DNA of 64,000 nt, taken from the NCBI RefSeq assembly GCF_000220395.1, contig NW_004087063.1, positions 1-64,000 on the forward strand. The letters are read 5' to 3'. Below are positions 24,109 to 36,455 of the stretch, in pieces. A model generated the notes under the pieces. It was not told where the DNA came from, searched no databases, and was given only the letters and a program-made list of their open reading frames with translations. Each line of letters starts with the position of its first letter. Position 1 is the first letter of the stretch. The stretch comes from Ichthyophthirius multifiliis (Eukaryota; Ciliophora; Oligohymenophorea; Hymenostomatida). A program made the position numbers and the translations under genes.

Positions 24109-27100
24109 TTAACTTTTTATTTAATTTTATTACTCGAATTAAATAATTTTAATGAATATTTTTTAAAGAGCTATTAATGATAAAGTATATATATTTATTA
24201 ATTAGTTTAATTTATTATAAAAATCTTTTATAAATATTTATGAATATTATTAAATAAAAATTAATCTATAATAATTTTTTAATAAATTATAAATCATAAA
24301 TTAATTTAATTTTATATTAATTATAATAAAAAAAATAAAATAAAATTATTTTGTTTACAAGAAACAAATATATTAAATATTGATATTTTGTAAATATATA
24401 AAAAAAAATATATATAAAAAATAAATAAAAATATTTTTTTTATTTTTTTTAAAAGTAATATTTAAAAACTATAAAAAAATTAAGAAAATAAATATTTATA
24501 ATATAATAATTTCAAAAAAATATTTTAATTAAAATATTTTATTAAAAAAAAATAAAAAAGTATAAAAAAAAATTTAATAAAATATTAAAATATATAAAAA
24601 TAGATTAAATTAAATTAATTAATAAACAAAAATAAAAAATATAAATATATATATATATTTATATGTAATAAAAATTTTATTTTATTTTATTTTATTTAGT
24701 AAAAAAATAAATATATATCTATATTTTATTATGATGAATTATAATAAAATTTAATAATAATAAAAATATTTAATTATATATTATTATAAAAATATGAAAA
24801 ATAAATGTATATATTTAAATAAAAATTAAAAGAGAAAAAAAAAAAAATTAAAATGAATTTTAAAAAAATATAAAGAAAAAAAAAATTAATAATTATATAA
24901 AAAATTCATAAAAAGATACTTAAAATATATATATATATATATATAAAAATATACGAAAAAAATATATGATAAGATAAAAAAATGAAGAAAAAAATTAAAG
25001 ATAATATTATAAAATAAAAAAAAAAAAAAAAATATATTTATTGATATAAAAATCATAAAAAAATCTATAATAAATATAAATATATTATTTAATTTATTAT
25101 TTATTATTTATTTATTTATTCATTTTTTTATTTTTTATTTATATTTTATTTATATATTTAAATAACAATTATTTATATATATAAATATTATTTTAATTTA
25201 CAATTTTTTTAATATTTATACATTTTATGTATTTTTTTTGATATATTACATTATTTGATATTATTTATTTTAATATTATATTTTTTTACATTAAGGTTGT
25301 CTCATCTTGTTTTTATTTTAATATAAATATAAAATTTATTCATTTATTTTTTTTAATTATAATATATTTATTTTTTTGTTCTTTTTGAAAAATATTTTAA
25401 TTAAAAATTATTTTGTACTTTATTATATTTGTTTTTTAAAAAATATATTTTTTTTATTAGATTTAAATAAAAAATAAAATTTCTACTAACATTTTTTTTT
25501 TTAAAAATAAAATTAATAAATATTTTTTATATTTTTACTTTTTAATATATTATAAATATATTATTTCTTTTTGCTTTTATTAATAAATATTAAAAAAAAT
25601 TTATAATAAATTATTTTTCTAAAAAAATTTTATATATTATAATTTAATGTAAAAAGTAGTAACAAAATTAAAATACATAATATTTATAATTAATGAATAA
25701 ATTATTTATTCTTTATTATATTGAATTGTTTATTTTTTAATTTAAAGTATTTTTTTTTTATATACTAATATTTTATTTAAAATAATAAATATTTTAATTT
25801 TTTTAAAAATAATATTCATAATTATTAAAATTTTTTAATTTTTAATTTTAAAATTATTTAAATATATATTGAGTATTAAATAAAGTCAATTAAATGTGTA
25901 TATTATGTGCTATACTAATTTTTATAACTGATATTTCGAAATAATTTGTTATTATTATATTTTAAGCTTTTTTAAAAAATTCTTATTATCAGTATATTTT
26001 TAATAAATTAAATTGTATTATTTTTAATTTTAAATATTAAAAAATAATAAAGTAATTTTTATTTTTTTAAATTATTTACTCTTAAATATTTTTACTATTA
26101 ATTAAAATTATAGTTATTATTTTAAATAATTTAGAAAATAATAATAATATTTATAATTTTTTTTTTTTTTACATTTTAATAAAAAAATTTAGAAATAATA
26201 ATCATAAAAATTATATATTAGTAATGTTAATAATAACATTTCAAACATCAATAAGAATAATAGGCTTATTTTATAATATAAATTATCAAAATTTATATTT
26301 TCATATTTTCCATTATAAATTTTTTTTATTTTTTTTTGAATTTAGAACAATTTTAGGCTGTTTTCTTTTATTTTCACTACAATTTTTTTTTTTTTTTATT
26401 TCATTTTATTTTTATTAAGTTTTAATTAAAAATAGTATATTTTTTATTTTAATTAGTTATTTTTCTTCTGTTAAAAAATAATTATGTAAACTTTATTTGA
26501 TTTAAAAAAAATTATATAAATAGTATTACATATAATATATGTAAATATAATAATTTTGATTTATTTTTTATTAAAAATAAAAAAAATGTTTTTTTTAGAA
26601 TTTAATTGTATGTAAATATATAATTAAAAGCTTAATAGTTTTATAATATTCAAATGCATAAAATTTCTAAATTAATGTTTTAAATCGAATTATATAAATA
26701 TTTGATGGTTATTATGTAAAAATTATAGATATTTATTTATTGATAATCAGATAAAATGAATCTAGTCGATATTGTTTAGGTAAATTATAATATACAAAAA
26801 TATTTATATTTTAAAATTAAAGATATATCTGATACATTTTTATTTACCTGATTTATATATAATGAAATATAGTAATAGAATATTAACAAAGAAAGTTTAT
26901 TTTAGTATAAAATATATTAATAGTTATTTTTAAATTAGATGAAGTTAAAAATATATATTAAAAATAATTTTTTAAATTAAAGATTATATTTTTAAGTAAT
27001 TTTAAAACAAAACAATAATTATATAATCTGAAAAATACTTTGAAAAAATCAATAAATAACTTAGAGAACTCAGAAATTATTTTTTTATCTCAGAAAATAT

Positions 27101-27286
27101 TAATAAACTTATAATTTGTCCCTTTATAAAAATATTAGAATTTTTTTTAATAAAATAAAAAATATAAATTATATATATACTAAAAATAATTTTTTAAAAA
27201 AACAGCATTATCCAAAATCTAAAATGTATAATAATATTTATTTTAATACTTTTATTTATAAAAAAATATAAATTCAAATAGAATAT
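24109..27286. other. long gene-poor A/T-rich region
   Basis: About 3.2 kb of nearly pure A/T with TA tracts (for example about 24925-24943), TTTTA tandem copies near 24675-24698 and long homopolymers. The ATG frame at 26224-26418 is Phe/Ile/Leu-rich and fits chance. Short possible frames near 26650-26960 are too weak to call. This is the least gene-like part of the window. Confidence 0.6.
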
Positions 27287-28485
27287 ATGAGTGATAATTA
27301 AGCATTTGAAATATTCAAAAACTATTGTTATTAAGATAATGATAATTTTGCAATAAACATAATTAAAGCTTTAATAGATGTAATATCATCATCAAAAGGT
27401 AGAAAAGAAATAAATTAAAAAAAATATTTTACATAAAATTATAATTAAATATTAAAAAAGAACAAACAATGTAAGGATTAACAAGGACGATAAAAAGCTC
27501 AGCCGAACAAATAGTTGAATAATCAGAGTAAATGGGCATATTAGGATAAAAATCTAATTTATTTTTAAAAGTAAAATCTAAAAAGATATTAATTTTTTAT
27601 TTAAAAAATAAGTCAATGGCAAATATATTTCAACATTATATAAACAGAGGACTATAATTTTATGAAGGTGACAATATGTAAGAATTAAAATAAAACTTAA
27701 ATAAGGTAGCAAAAGAGTTACTTGAAATAGCGTCAAAATCACGAGAGAAAATAATAAATAATGTAATGGAGTTTTTGAGAAATGATATAACAATTTTAAT
27801 TTATGGAAATTCTACGGTTGTTTCTGATTCGTTGGTATCTGGAGCTCAAAAAGGAATAAAATTTTCATGTATTATTTGTGAAACTCGACCTCATGGTGAT
27901 GGGTACATTTATAATTTAGATTATTATTTAAAAAAAATATAAAAATAGGTAAACAATTTATAATAAACTTACTTAAAACAATATTCCGTGCAAAATTATA
28001 TATGATTCTGCGCTTGCTTTGGGTATTGAACAATCAAATTTGGTTTTAGTAGGTGCTGAAGCTGTTGTTGAAAACGGAGGAATTATAAATAGAGTTTTTT
28101 TAATTTTATATTTAATTTAATTTTTTATTTATATTTATCTAAAGATTGGTACATATACAACTGCTTTGGCTGCAAAATCATTAAATAAGCCTTTTTATGT
28201 TTTAGCAGAAAGCTTTAAATTTGCTAGAATGTTTCCCTTATGTTAAAATGATTTGCCTAATAATATAAAAAAAATAGTGCGATTTAATTGTTATGATTAA
28301 AATGGAAATTAATAAAACGCATAGGTTTTTATATAACTATAAATATTTAATTTTAAATAAAAAAGATTGAATCTCCAAATTGGGATTATACACCTCCGAA
28401 TTTAATAACATTATTATTTACTGATGTAGGTATTTTTACACCTGCAGCAGTCTCAGATGAATTAATATAAATATTCAGCAATTGA
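27287..28485 (+). CDS. translation initiation factor eIF2B, alpha subunit
   Basis: Six exons (27287-27398, 27461-27570, 27613-27902, 27949-28093, 28145-28324, 28366-28485) join in phase to 318 residues, close to the usual length of about 305. eIF2B is the GDP-GTP exchange factor for eIF2; the alpha subunit is regulatory and senses phosphorylated eIF2 alpha. Family blocks are all present in order: a helical N-terminus ([19 protein letters not shown]), [85 protein letters not shown], and the C-terminal [17 protein letters not shown]. The last blocks separate it from methylthioribose-1-phosphate isomerase relatives. The five introns are 42-62 nt. It converges on the Q/N-rich gene 124 bp downstream. 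No break found. Confidence 0.95.
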
Positions 28486-28608
28486 AAAAAAAGAAATACA
28501 CAAAAATTATATATTAATTTTAAATATAAAATCAAAAAAATATTATTTTCTAAATTTTTAAATAATTTTATCTTATTCTTAAGAATTATAATAATTTTAT
28601 TCATTTTA

Positions 28609-29700
28609 TCAAATATTTTATTAAAATTATTTTTTATATTATTGATCTAAATTATTTTAATTTTGTATTTATTGTTTTCGCTTATTGTATACAGAGAGAA
28701 AATTATATATACATTTAAATGAAAAAAAGTTGTATTTTTAAAGCAATTCATTTACCACATCTGAAATAAGAATATTTTTTTATTTATCTTTCTTGTTTTC
28801 ATAAAACTCTATTATCTAACTTTGATGAAACAAACCTATTTTTATATTTTTTTAAGCCTTAAAATAATTAAAGTGTAACATTTTTTATCGATAAATTATT
28901 TTTCTTTATTTATTTGTTTTTATTAACACTATTTTTTTTTTTTTTAGTTCTTAAAAGTTTTTTCTGGACAAATTGATAAAATTTTGCAAATTTGACATTA
29001 TTTGTTTTTATATTTTTTATTAAATTTGATTTAAAGTTTATTCTTTTATTAATTTTTAATTTTTTGGAGTTTCTTCTTTTTTAGAATCTTCTTAAAATTC
29101 TTCTTTTTCATTTTCTTAATCACATTTATTTTAAATTTATTATTAATTTTTTTAACAAGTATATTAATAATAAATGCAAGGGACTTCTTATTAAAATTTT
29201 GATGAATATTCTTATGAGATTTATTAACTTTAAGAATCACTTTAAATTATTTATTATATAATTTCATCATCGTTATTTTAATGAAGTTTATTTTTGAAAT
29301 TTGATTTTTAAATATTACTAGAATTTTCAAATAAAAAGGAATCTTAAAATTATTAATTTGAACTTATTATAAAGTCTTTGTTTTAATGTTAAAAAATATC
29401 ATGTATTGAAGATTTTCTACTATTATTATTATTACTTATATCTAAAAACTATTAATTTGTTTAGTTATATTTATTTATTAAATAATTTTTTATTTTTACA
29501 TCTTATTGTTAATTCATTTATTTTAGTTAAATTAAATTGAAATAAGTATCTACTATATGGGTTAAAGTATCTTTCGTTATTTGAAGGTTATTTAATAAAA
29601 ATATATTGTTTTAATTTTATTTTATGATTTTAGACTATTTTTTTAAATAAAAATCTATTTAATTTTTTAATGTTGTCAAAGTATTTTAAGTTTCTTCCAT
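28609..29700 (-). CDS. Gln/Asn/Lys-rich protein of unknown function
   Basis: Minus-strand frame of 364 codons, ATG at 29700 (MEETQNTLTTLKNQIDFYL) to TGA at 28609-28611. The N-terminal third looks helical (LNNLQITKDTLTHIVDTYF). The middle is a long low-complexity part rich in Gln, Asn, Ser and Glu. The C-terminal part, after a fourteen-A stretch (28931-28944 on the plus strand), reads NILISDVVNELLQKY and ends in a basic Q/N-rich tail. If the A stretch is miscounted the C-terminus changes to a shorter one ending near 28800. Most Gln codons are TAA or TAG. No family recognised; no signal or membrane segment. Confidence 0.6.
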
Positions 29701-30660
29701 TTTTTTTAGCAAGTTAATTTATTAATTATTTTTTAGAATTTAAAATTTGATAAATTTATAATTAAAAATATTAAAGATATAAATTATTAAAAAGAAATTA
29801 ATAAAGTGCTATTTATTAATTATATTTATTCTAATAACTAATATTAATTTTCAATTTTAATTTTGATATAAAGTATATTTTGTACATCATAATATCAAAT
29901 AAATAATTATTTTTAAAGAAATTATAAATTTTAATTTAAAATATATAAATAAAAACATAGAATATTGTAATTTTCTTAAAAAAAGTGTAAATAAGTATTA
30001 ATATTAAAATATGGGTAAATATGACTATACTAGATTATAACATATATTTTAACCTTTTTTTTGTTTAATTTTTTCGGTTTGCTTTATTTCTAAATTTTCT
30101 TTTTTTATTATAGTTATATTTTAATGCTCAAAATTTATATTTTTTTCTATTTTATTGTAAAAAGATTATTACTTGCATAATTGATTTTTTTTAGTACGAA
30201 ATATTTAAAAAAATAAACAGCATATAATTTTTTTATATATTTATTTATAAAATTAATAATTTTACAAACCCACATTTAAAATCTGTTAAATAATAAATTA
30301 GATAAAGAACAGATAAGTAAAAATTTTAAGGCTTCCAAATTTTTAGTTTGTTTAATTTCTAGAATAAGGCATTTCTTTGGATTATTATATTATTAATAAA
30401 CTAAAATAAATATTAATTAATTAATAAAAAAATCAAATATATATATTTTTTTTTTAATATTAAAAAAAAATTAATTTAATTTAATTTTTTTTTATTTAAT
30501 TAACTTTAAATCATGATGTTATTTATTATTATCTATTTTTTTTTTCTGAATAAACTAATTTATAAATAAATAAATAAACAATTATAAAAACTTATCGAGT
30601 TACATAAAAATAGTCAAACGAAGTAATTTTTTCTCAGACTACAAAGTAAATAGATTTTCT
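29701..30660. other. A/T-rich intergenic stretch
   Basis: No gene or repeat was recognised. It carries the promoter of the minus-strand Q/N-rich gene and the flank of the transposon remnant that follows. Confidence 0.5.
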
Positions 30661-30742
30661 CATCTTTGGAAATCAATAAAAAAAATGCATTAGTGTAAAA
30701 ATTATTATAATATAAATTAACAAACTATTTAAAACAATTATA

Positions 30743-30802
30743 TTTACTTGCAATATGTTTGATAATGAATGATTTACTAGCAATATATTTGATGATGGAT
30801 TT
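30743..30802 (+). repeat. two tandem copies of a 30-bp unit
   Basis: Units 30743-30772 and 30773-30802 differ at about six positions; both begin TTTACT and contain CAATAT and TTTGAT. In the transposase frame they encode similar peptides (FTCNMFDNE and FTSNIFDDG). Confidence 0.75.
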
Positions 30803-31005
30803 AGTGTAGAATAAATAATTATTGCTTTTTTAATACCTAAAAAAAGTGTTTTTAGTAAGAGAGTAATTAGGTAAGTATTAACGTGTAGGTTTAGGCTTAT
30901 ATGATAAAAGTAAAAAATGTTCATCTGATATTTTGTAATGAATTTAGAAAAATTAATGTTTTTAAATATTTATTAATAATTGTGGTAAATAACTAATGCT
31001 GAATA

Positions 31006-31016
31006 TTATGTTTATA
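31006..31016. other. no TA-flanked terminal inverted repeat found around the transposase remnant
   Basis: I searched by eye from about 30400 to 32400 for matched ends of the Tc1/mariner-like remnants and saw none that rises above A/T background, so the element borders given are limits of recognisable protein only. Confidence 0.4.
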
Positions 31017-31525
31017 TAATTAGATTTATCTGAAATATCTTATAAACCTGATTTAGATATTGAATTTTCTAAAGAATAAAAATATGATTACCTTCTTGAA
31101 ATTTTACCAATATTAAAAAATAATTAAATCCCAATCATTAAATCATTATAGATGAAACCGGTATTGGTTTTAATTTAAAATAAAATTATGCTTGGTCAGT
31201 TGTCAAATAAATAATATGCGTAAAAGAAAAAAATAGTTAGAATTAACTCACAGTATATATTATTATAAAGGGCTATTTAAACTAATGTATATTTTTTAGT
31301 TTTATTTCAACTATTTTTAATAAATTAGGTGAATTTGAAAGCAATTATAAATACATTTACATATTGGATTAAGCATCTATACATTTAAGTAAATAAATTA
31401 AAGATATTTTTTTTTATAAAGTTTTTATGTCTTTTAACACCTAAATATATTCCTTAATTTATTCTGTGGGTATTATTAAAGAAGAATTTATTATGCTTTT
31501 TAATAAATATAGTGAGATTATTTTA

Positions 31526-31538
31526 GGGGGGAGGGGGG
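31526..31538 (+). other. G6-A-G6 tract inside the transposase remnant
   Basis: Two runs of six G separated by one A, the longest G runs in the window, in otherwise A/T-rich DNA. In frame they encode Gly-Gly-Arg-Gly. See findings. Confidence 0.95.
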
Positions 31539-31879
31539 TTAAAAACACTATAAAATATTTTGAAAAAGTTTTAAACTTTGAAAATTTTGACGATTATTAG
31601 AATTAAAAATAAATAAAAAAATACAAAAATAAATACAAAAATATATACACTTTAGGTTTTTATATAAAAATTAAATGCTATAAATAAAATAATAATTAAA
31701 ATTATTAATAAAATATTAAAAAATTAATAAGAATTTAATATATAATTGAAAAAAGAGATTCGAATAAATAATATCTTTTAAGTATAAGCTTTAATGTTTA
31801 GATGCTTTACCTAAAATAAAATAGTTTTTTTACCTTTTTCATTTATTTTATAATTTTTAATTGATTTGTAGATAAGACC

Positions 31880-32300
31880 AACAAATTATAACTCTTAGCA
31901 ATAACTTTAAAAAGAAATGCCATAAAAGTCCTTTTTAATTAATTGTAGCTAGTAATACATAATTATTGCTTTTTGTTATTATTAACTGAAACAGGAAAAT
32001 ATTCTTTTTTCGATTAAACATAATAACTATCCATATTTAAATTAAATGAAAATCATTCTAAGAAAATAATATATACATGCCTTAAATAATTAAATTTACT
32101 AATATTTTCGAAACATGAACTGCTTTTTCTTTTTATGGTTTCTTTTAAATGTTTAGGAAACTATTTTTTTCTTTTATTTTTAGTTATTTACTTTACAAAT
32201 ATAAATAGTTGATACTTTTAAATATGTAGAAGATATATTAAAACTATTTTAAAATCTGATGTTAATTCTAATAAATTTTTTTGTTAAAATTATCTTCTTT
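31880..32300 (-). mobile_element. second IS630-like transposase remnant, opposite orientation
   Basis: On the minus strand, from about 32300 down, pieces resemble the helix-turn-helix end (KVSTIYICKVNNQKQKKK, like V-S-T-V-Y-R-x-x-K), then FPKHLKETIKRKSSSCFENI, then YIIFLE followed by FSFNLNMDSYYVQSKKEYFP, which parallels the family's first catalytic block (FIDEFSFN...YxW). The conserved second and third acidic blocks are not found, and a TGA lies inside the first block. The remnant faces the one at 30690-31640, tail to tail. It could be a separate copy or part of one rearranged element. Family assignment rests on this one block and is less sure. Confidence 0.45.
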
Positions 32301-32309
32301 ATAAATTAT

Positions 32310-34200
32310 TAATGAATAAAATTAATATGCTTTTCTTTTTTAAAGCAAAATATTTTCTGTTTTATTATATTATATAATTGCACTCATCAAGTTTTATATT
32401 TTACTATTATAAATTTGCAATTTTGAAATATCTGAATATTTTTTCATACCATTTTATCACATTTAAATAATTTACTTAAATTTAAATTGTTTTTTAGATT
32501 TATTATTATAACTCAAAAAGCTTATTTTTTTTCTTATTTTTTATGTTTTTACTTAAATTAAAATATCATCATCTGCATATGGTTATAGTAAAATATTTCT
32601 ATAGTTTTTTATGATTAAAATCATTTTTAAAGTTTTGATTAGATATTTTGAAATAGTTGTATTGTTTATTAGAATTAATATTTTAAGACATTATTGTATA
32701 TTATTATAATATAAACTAATACTCATTAATTAGGATGAATTTATTTTGAATAATTATATATATGTTATTTTTGTATATTTTATTTAAAATCTTATTTTTT
32801 TATTAGTTATTGATATTTTAATATTGAAAAAAAAAATTCTAATTCAAAAGAAAGAAATGCTAATAAGGAATATTTTACTTTATGTGGTGGATACATCTGT
32901 CTAAATCATTTTTTCCGTAATTTTAAAATAAAATATCGTATAACCTAAAAATTAAACGATACTATTATAATGATGTCAAAACTTAAAGTAAAAAATTGTA
33001 TGTAAAGTTTAATTTTTAGATGAAATTATTTAATATTAATATTTTCACAATTTTTTTTGTTATAAAATAACATAAACAGTCAAAATTTTGTATATATATA
33101 TAAAAAAAGTCTATTCATTTTTTTACTTGTTTTTTATATTTTTTCTGTATTTTTTAAAAAATACTAAATCAGAAAAAATAAATGCGAGAAAAATGGATAA
33201 TGACCCTTTTTTATTGATTTTTTTTTAAAAAAAAATCTATAAATAAGTGATATAAATCTGTATATCTAAGGTTTTTTCTAATAAAATAATTTATTTTAGT
33301 TTTTAATAAAAAATATTTTTTTTCTTTTATTTTTTATTATTAAAGCTTATTCAAATACTTTTATTTTATATATTTATAATTATCTTTAAAAAAATATAAT
33401 AATTTTTTTTTTATATTAAATGTTTTTAATAATCTTAATTATATTATATCATAAAATATTTTTATTATAAATAATATTTCTATATTGTATTTATTTCATA
33501 TTAAAATATTTTTTTTGTTGATATTTTTTTCTAAAAAATAAAATATCAATAAATAATATTTTAAAATGAAAAAAATAAGCAATATTTTAATTTAATCATA
33601 AAAATTTATAAAATATATAATTAGTCGATTAGTTGATATAGCCTGAAGGTTTCAAACAAAATTTATGTTTTTTAAACGAATAAATAATAGAAATTTGTTA
33701 TTTTATAAAATAGATATTAAAAAAATTAAAAAAAAACATTAGGAATAATGAGCCTTTAAAAATTCTTTAAAAAATAATTTACTTTAAGTAAAATGAATAT
33801 ACGAAAATTAAGTTTTTTTAAGAAAAAATCTTGTAAATATAATATAATTAAAACGTTAAATAGAAAAATGAGAGAAATCTTTAAATTGAATAAAAATATA
33901 TTTAGTTCATTAAATTTAATAAATAAAAAAAATTATAAAAATGTGAAAATAATTAACATATTTGTATATAATTTTTTAAATAAATATATTGTTAATATAA
34001 TAAATAAAAGTAAAGTTTTTTTTAATTTATTTTTATAAAAAAAAAAATAAGGACAAAATTTTAATATATAGTCTATTTTTTAGAATAAAGGTGTGTACTT
34101 GAATAATAATATATTACTTATTCATATAGTTTATTATTTTTTTAAATACACAATTAAATATAAAAAAGATTTTAATTAAAAGTTTACAAATTTTAAAATT
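32310..34200. other. A/T-rich stretch; one dubious frame
   Basis: No convincing gene. The ATG frame at 33793-34038 (81 codons, Lys/Asn/Ile/Phe-rich) is what random A/T sequence yields and has no ordered segment, so it is not called. Confidence 0.5.
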
Positions 34201-34205
34201 TATCA

Positions 34206-34249
34206 TGTATTACCAAATTATAAGCATCATTCAATTATTTGGTAATACA
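34206..34249. repeat. 13-bp perfect inverted repeat (stem-loop)
   Basis: Left arm 34206-34218 (TGTATTACCAAAT) and right arm 34237-34249 (ATTTGGTAATACA) are exact reverse complements with an 18-nt loop. The stem contains C and G positions, so it is not a trivial A/T palindrome. No open reading frame or poly-U context ties it to a known terminator or RNA gene. Confidence 0.9.
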
Positions 34250-34489
34250 AAAAAAATATAATAAAAAAAATATTTACAACATTCCTTATTTTATGAATCA
34301 GATTTTAAAATAAAATATAAAATAAAAAATAAAATACATAAATAAAAAATATATAAAATTTATAAATTAATTAACTTATAGCCTAATTAATAACTTTTTT
34401 AAGATTAATAAAATCTTTAAAAAAAAATTAAAAATATTATTAATATAATAAATTTATTTAAGTTAAAAATAATTAAAGAAAGTTAAAAT

Positions 34490-34526
<37 letters not shown>

Positions 34527-34545
34527 TTATATTTATATATATCAT
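34490..34545. repeat. TA-rich dinucleotide tract
   Basis: Alternating TA from about 34494 followed by TATATATTTA repeats; intergenic. Confidence 0.85.
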
Positions 34546-34844
34546 TATATTTCCTAACTAAAAAAATTTTAAAATATATCTTTATTAATAAGATATAAAT
34601 AATTTAAATAAAAATAAAATTATTTAATTTATACTTTAAAAAAAGAAAAAGGTTTTGTATATATTTATACATTTTTATATTTAATTTTAATTAATAAAAT
34701 AATATAAAAAGAATTACAAATTATAGTTTTTGAAAATAAAAAGTTAAAAATATTTACTTTATTAAATGATTAATAGCTTTATTTTTATAAAAAATGTTTT
34801 TTAAACTCATTTTTTTAATTAATTTAATAATTATTATGTTTTCT

Positions 34845-35274
34845 TCATTCTCTTAATTAAACCTTATGTTTTTAATATATAAAAAGTTGCTAATGAAAAA
34901 GTTTTTCTAATAAACTTTATTTTTTCTTCTTCATTTATTTAAAACTTTCCTTCATTTAAGTTTTTTTTATTTTATTCTTATTGAATTCTATATTTTAACA
35001 AATATAATAATAATAAATACAAAATTAATTAATTTAAATTAATTATAAAGATACTTTAAATCTTAATTTTATTCCATCATAGTTTATAATTTGTCTGTAT
35101 ACATTTATTCAAAATTATATTTTAAGTTAATTATATCAGAAAAAACTAATGTTTTATCGTAATTTTGGGTTTTATTTATATTTTAAATATTTTCTTAATT
35201 TTATTAATCTTATTCAATATCTTCATCACATTCTCCTTCTATTTCAACAATTTTTATTTGATTTTTTTTTACAT
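34845..35274 (-). CDS. small acidic/basic protein, function unknown
   Basis: Minus strand. After ATG at 35274 the readable protein is KNQIKIVEIEGECDEDIEQ, followed by a Q/N-rich part and a helical piece (YNFEQMYTDKLQTMMEQNQ). An intron (GTATTT..., starting near 35022) leads to a basic helical end (KIKKTQMKESFKQMKKKKQS) closing at TGA 34845. The ATG frame and the body frame differ by one base within a nine-T run (35262-35270), again suggesting a miscounted homopolymer. The intron's 3' end is not certain. No domain recognised. Confidence 0.5.
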
Positions 35275-35879
35275 TTTTAATAAAAAATATAATTATATTA
35301 ATAATAAAGAAATTATTATATAAAAAAATAATAGATTTATTTTTATGATTTAACTAAAAAAATGGAAACATTTTATTAAATAATATTAAAATAACCAATA
35401 AATAAATGAATTTTAATCAAATTATCATTTAAACAAAAGTAATAAAAATATAAAAAATAAATATTTAAAAATTATTAAATTTATTTTATAAATTTTCTAA
35501 TTTTATTAAATTATGTTTTTAGATTAATTGTAAAATTATTAAATATTATACTAATTTAATAATATATATATTTAGATAAATAAGTTATAATATGAAATTT
35601 ACTATTAATTAAAAAAAAATTAATATATAATTAATAAATAAATAAGATAAATATATAATAAATTTTTTTATAATAGTGTATATATATTATATAAAATATT
35701 TTGGATATTATTTATTGAAAAGTAATTAAATTTATTTAATAATATTATTTATATTATTTTACTTTATGATGTAATTTATTATATTTATATCTAAAAAGTA
35801 TTTTTATTAAAGAAAATATCTCAAATAATAAAATTAAAAATATAAAATAAATTAATATATTTTTTTTTAAAATATATAA

Positions 35880-36395
35880 ATGCCAGCTGTTCAATCAAAA
35901 ATATAAAATAGCTTATAAAATTTACTATCATTACTTTAGAAAAATAAAAAAAAAAGCGTAAAACTAAATAAAATTACTCATTTTTCTATCAATTAAAAAT
36001 AAATATAAAATATAAATTGTTTAAAAAATCACTAAATAATTAGGCAATTATATTATGCATAATCATAATTCTTTTAAAATTAATAAAAAGAAAAAAGCAA
36101 AGTTAAAACATATCTTAATAGCATAAAGTAAAAATAAACACAATAAGCACAATAAAAACACTTAAAAATAGGGAAAAGGAAATGTAGATTTAATATTTTT
36201 TTAAAGAATAATAAAATTATTAAAAATAGTAATACCATCCTGGAAATGTGATATAAGTTTAGATTTATTTATTCTGACATTATTTTTAGTAATGCGAACA
36301 TACTTATCAATATGGGTAGCTGGTGTTTAAGGTCGGATAGTGAAATCCATAATAAAATTATAGTTGAGTTAATTTTTTAAAAGAGTAATAATATA

Positions 36396-36455
<60 letters not shown>

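Larger units (their letters stand above)
30690..31640 (+). mobile_element. decayed IS630/Tc1-mariner-type DNA transposon, transposase part
   Basis: A DDE transposase can be followed in pieces. Near 30793-30850 is a DGFSVEQIIIAFLIPKKS stretch where such enzymes have a helix-turn-helix DNA-binding part. At 31020-31140 is LDLSEISYKPDLDIEF, the linker. From 31145 comes the catalytic core: IIDETGIGFN with first Asp (family DE(S/T)GF), YAW (family YGW), then YIYILDQASIHLSKQIK with the second Asp (family DNASIH), and last a KEEF segment where the family has YSPxLNPIE, much altered. A one-base frame change lies between linker and core near 31140, and a TGA follows the first piece. No terminal inverted repeats or TA target duplications were identified. 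It is a plain DNA transposon, inactive as it stands. Confidence 0.7.

Noticed and set aside
26224-26418. 64-codon open frame on the plus strand
   Set aside because: Phe/Ile/Leu/Tyr-only composition in a gene-poor block; no support.
33793-34038. 81-codon open frame on the plus strand
   Set aside because: Lys/Asn/Ile-rich, no domain, continues without sign of a real end under the ciliate code.
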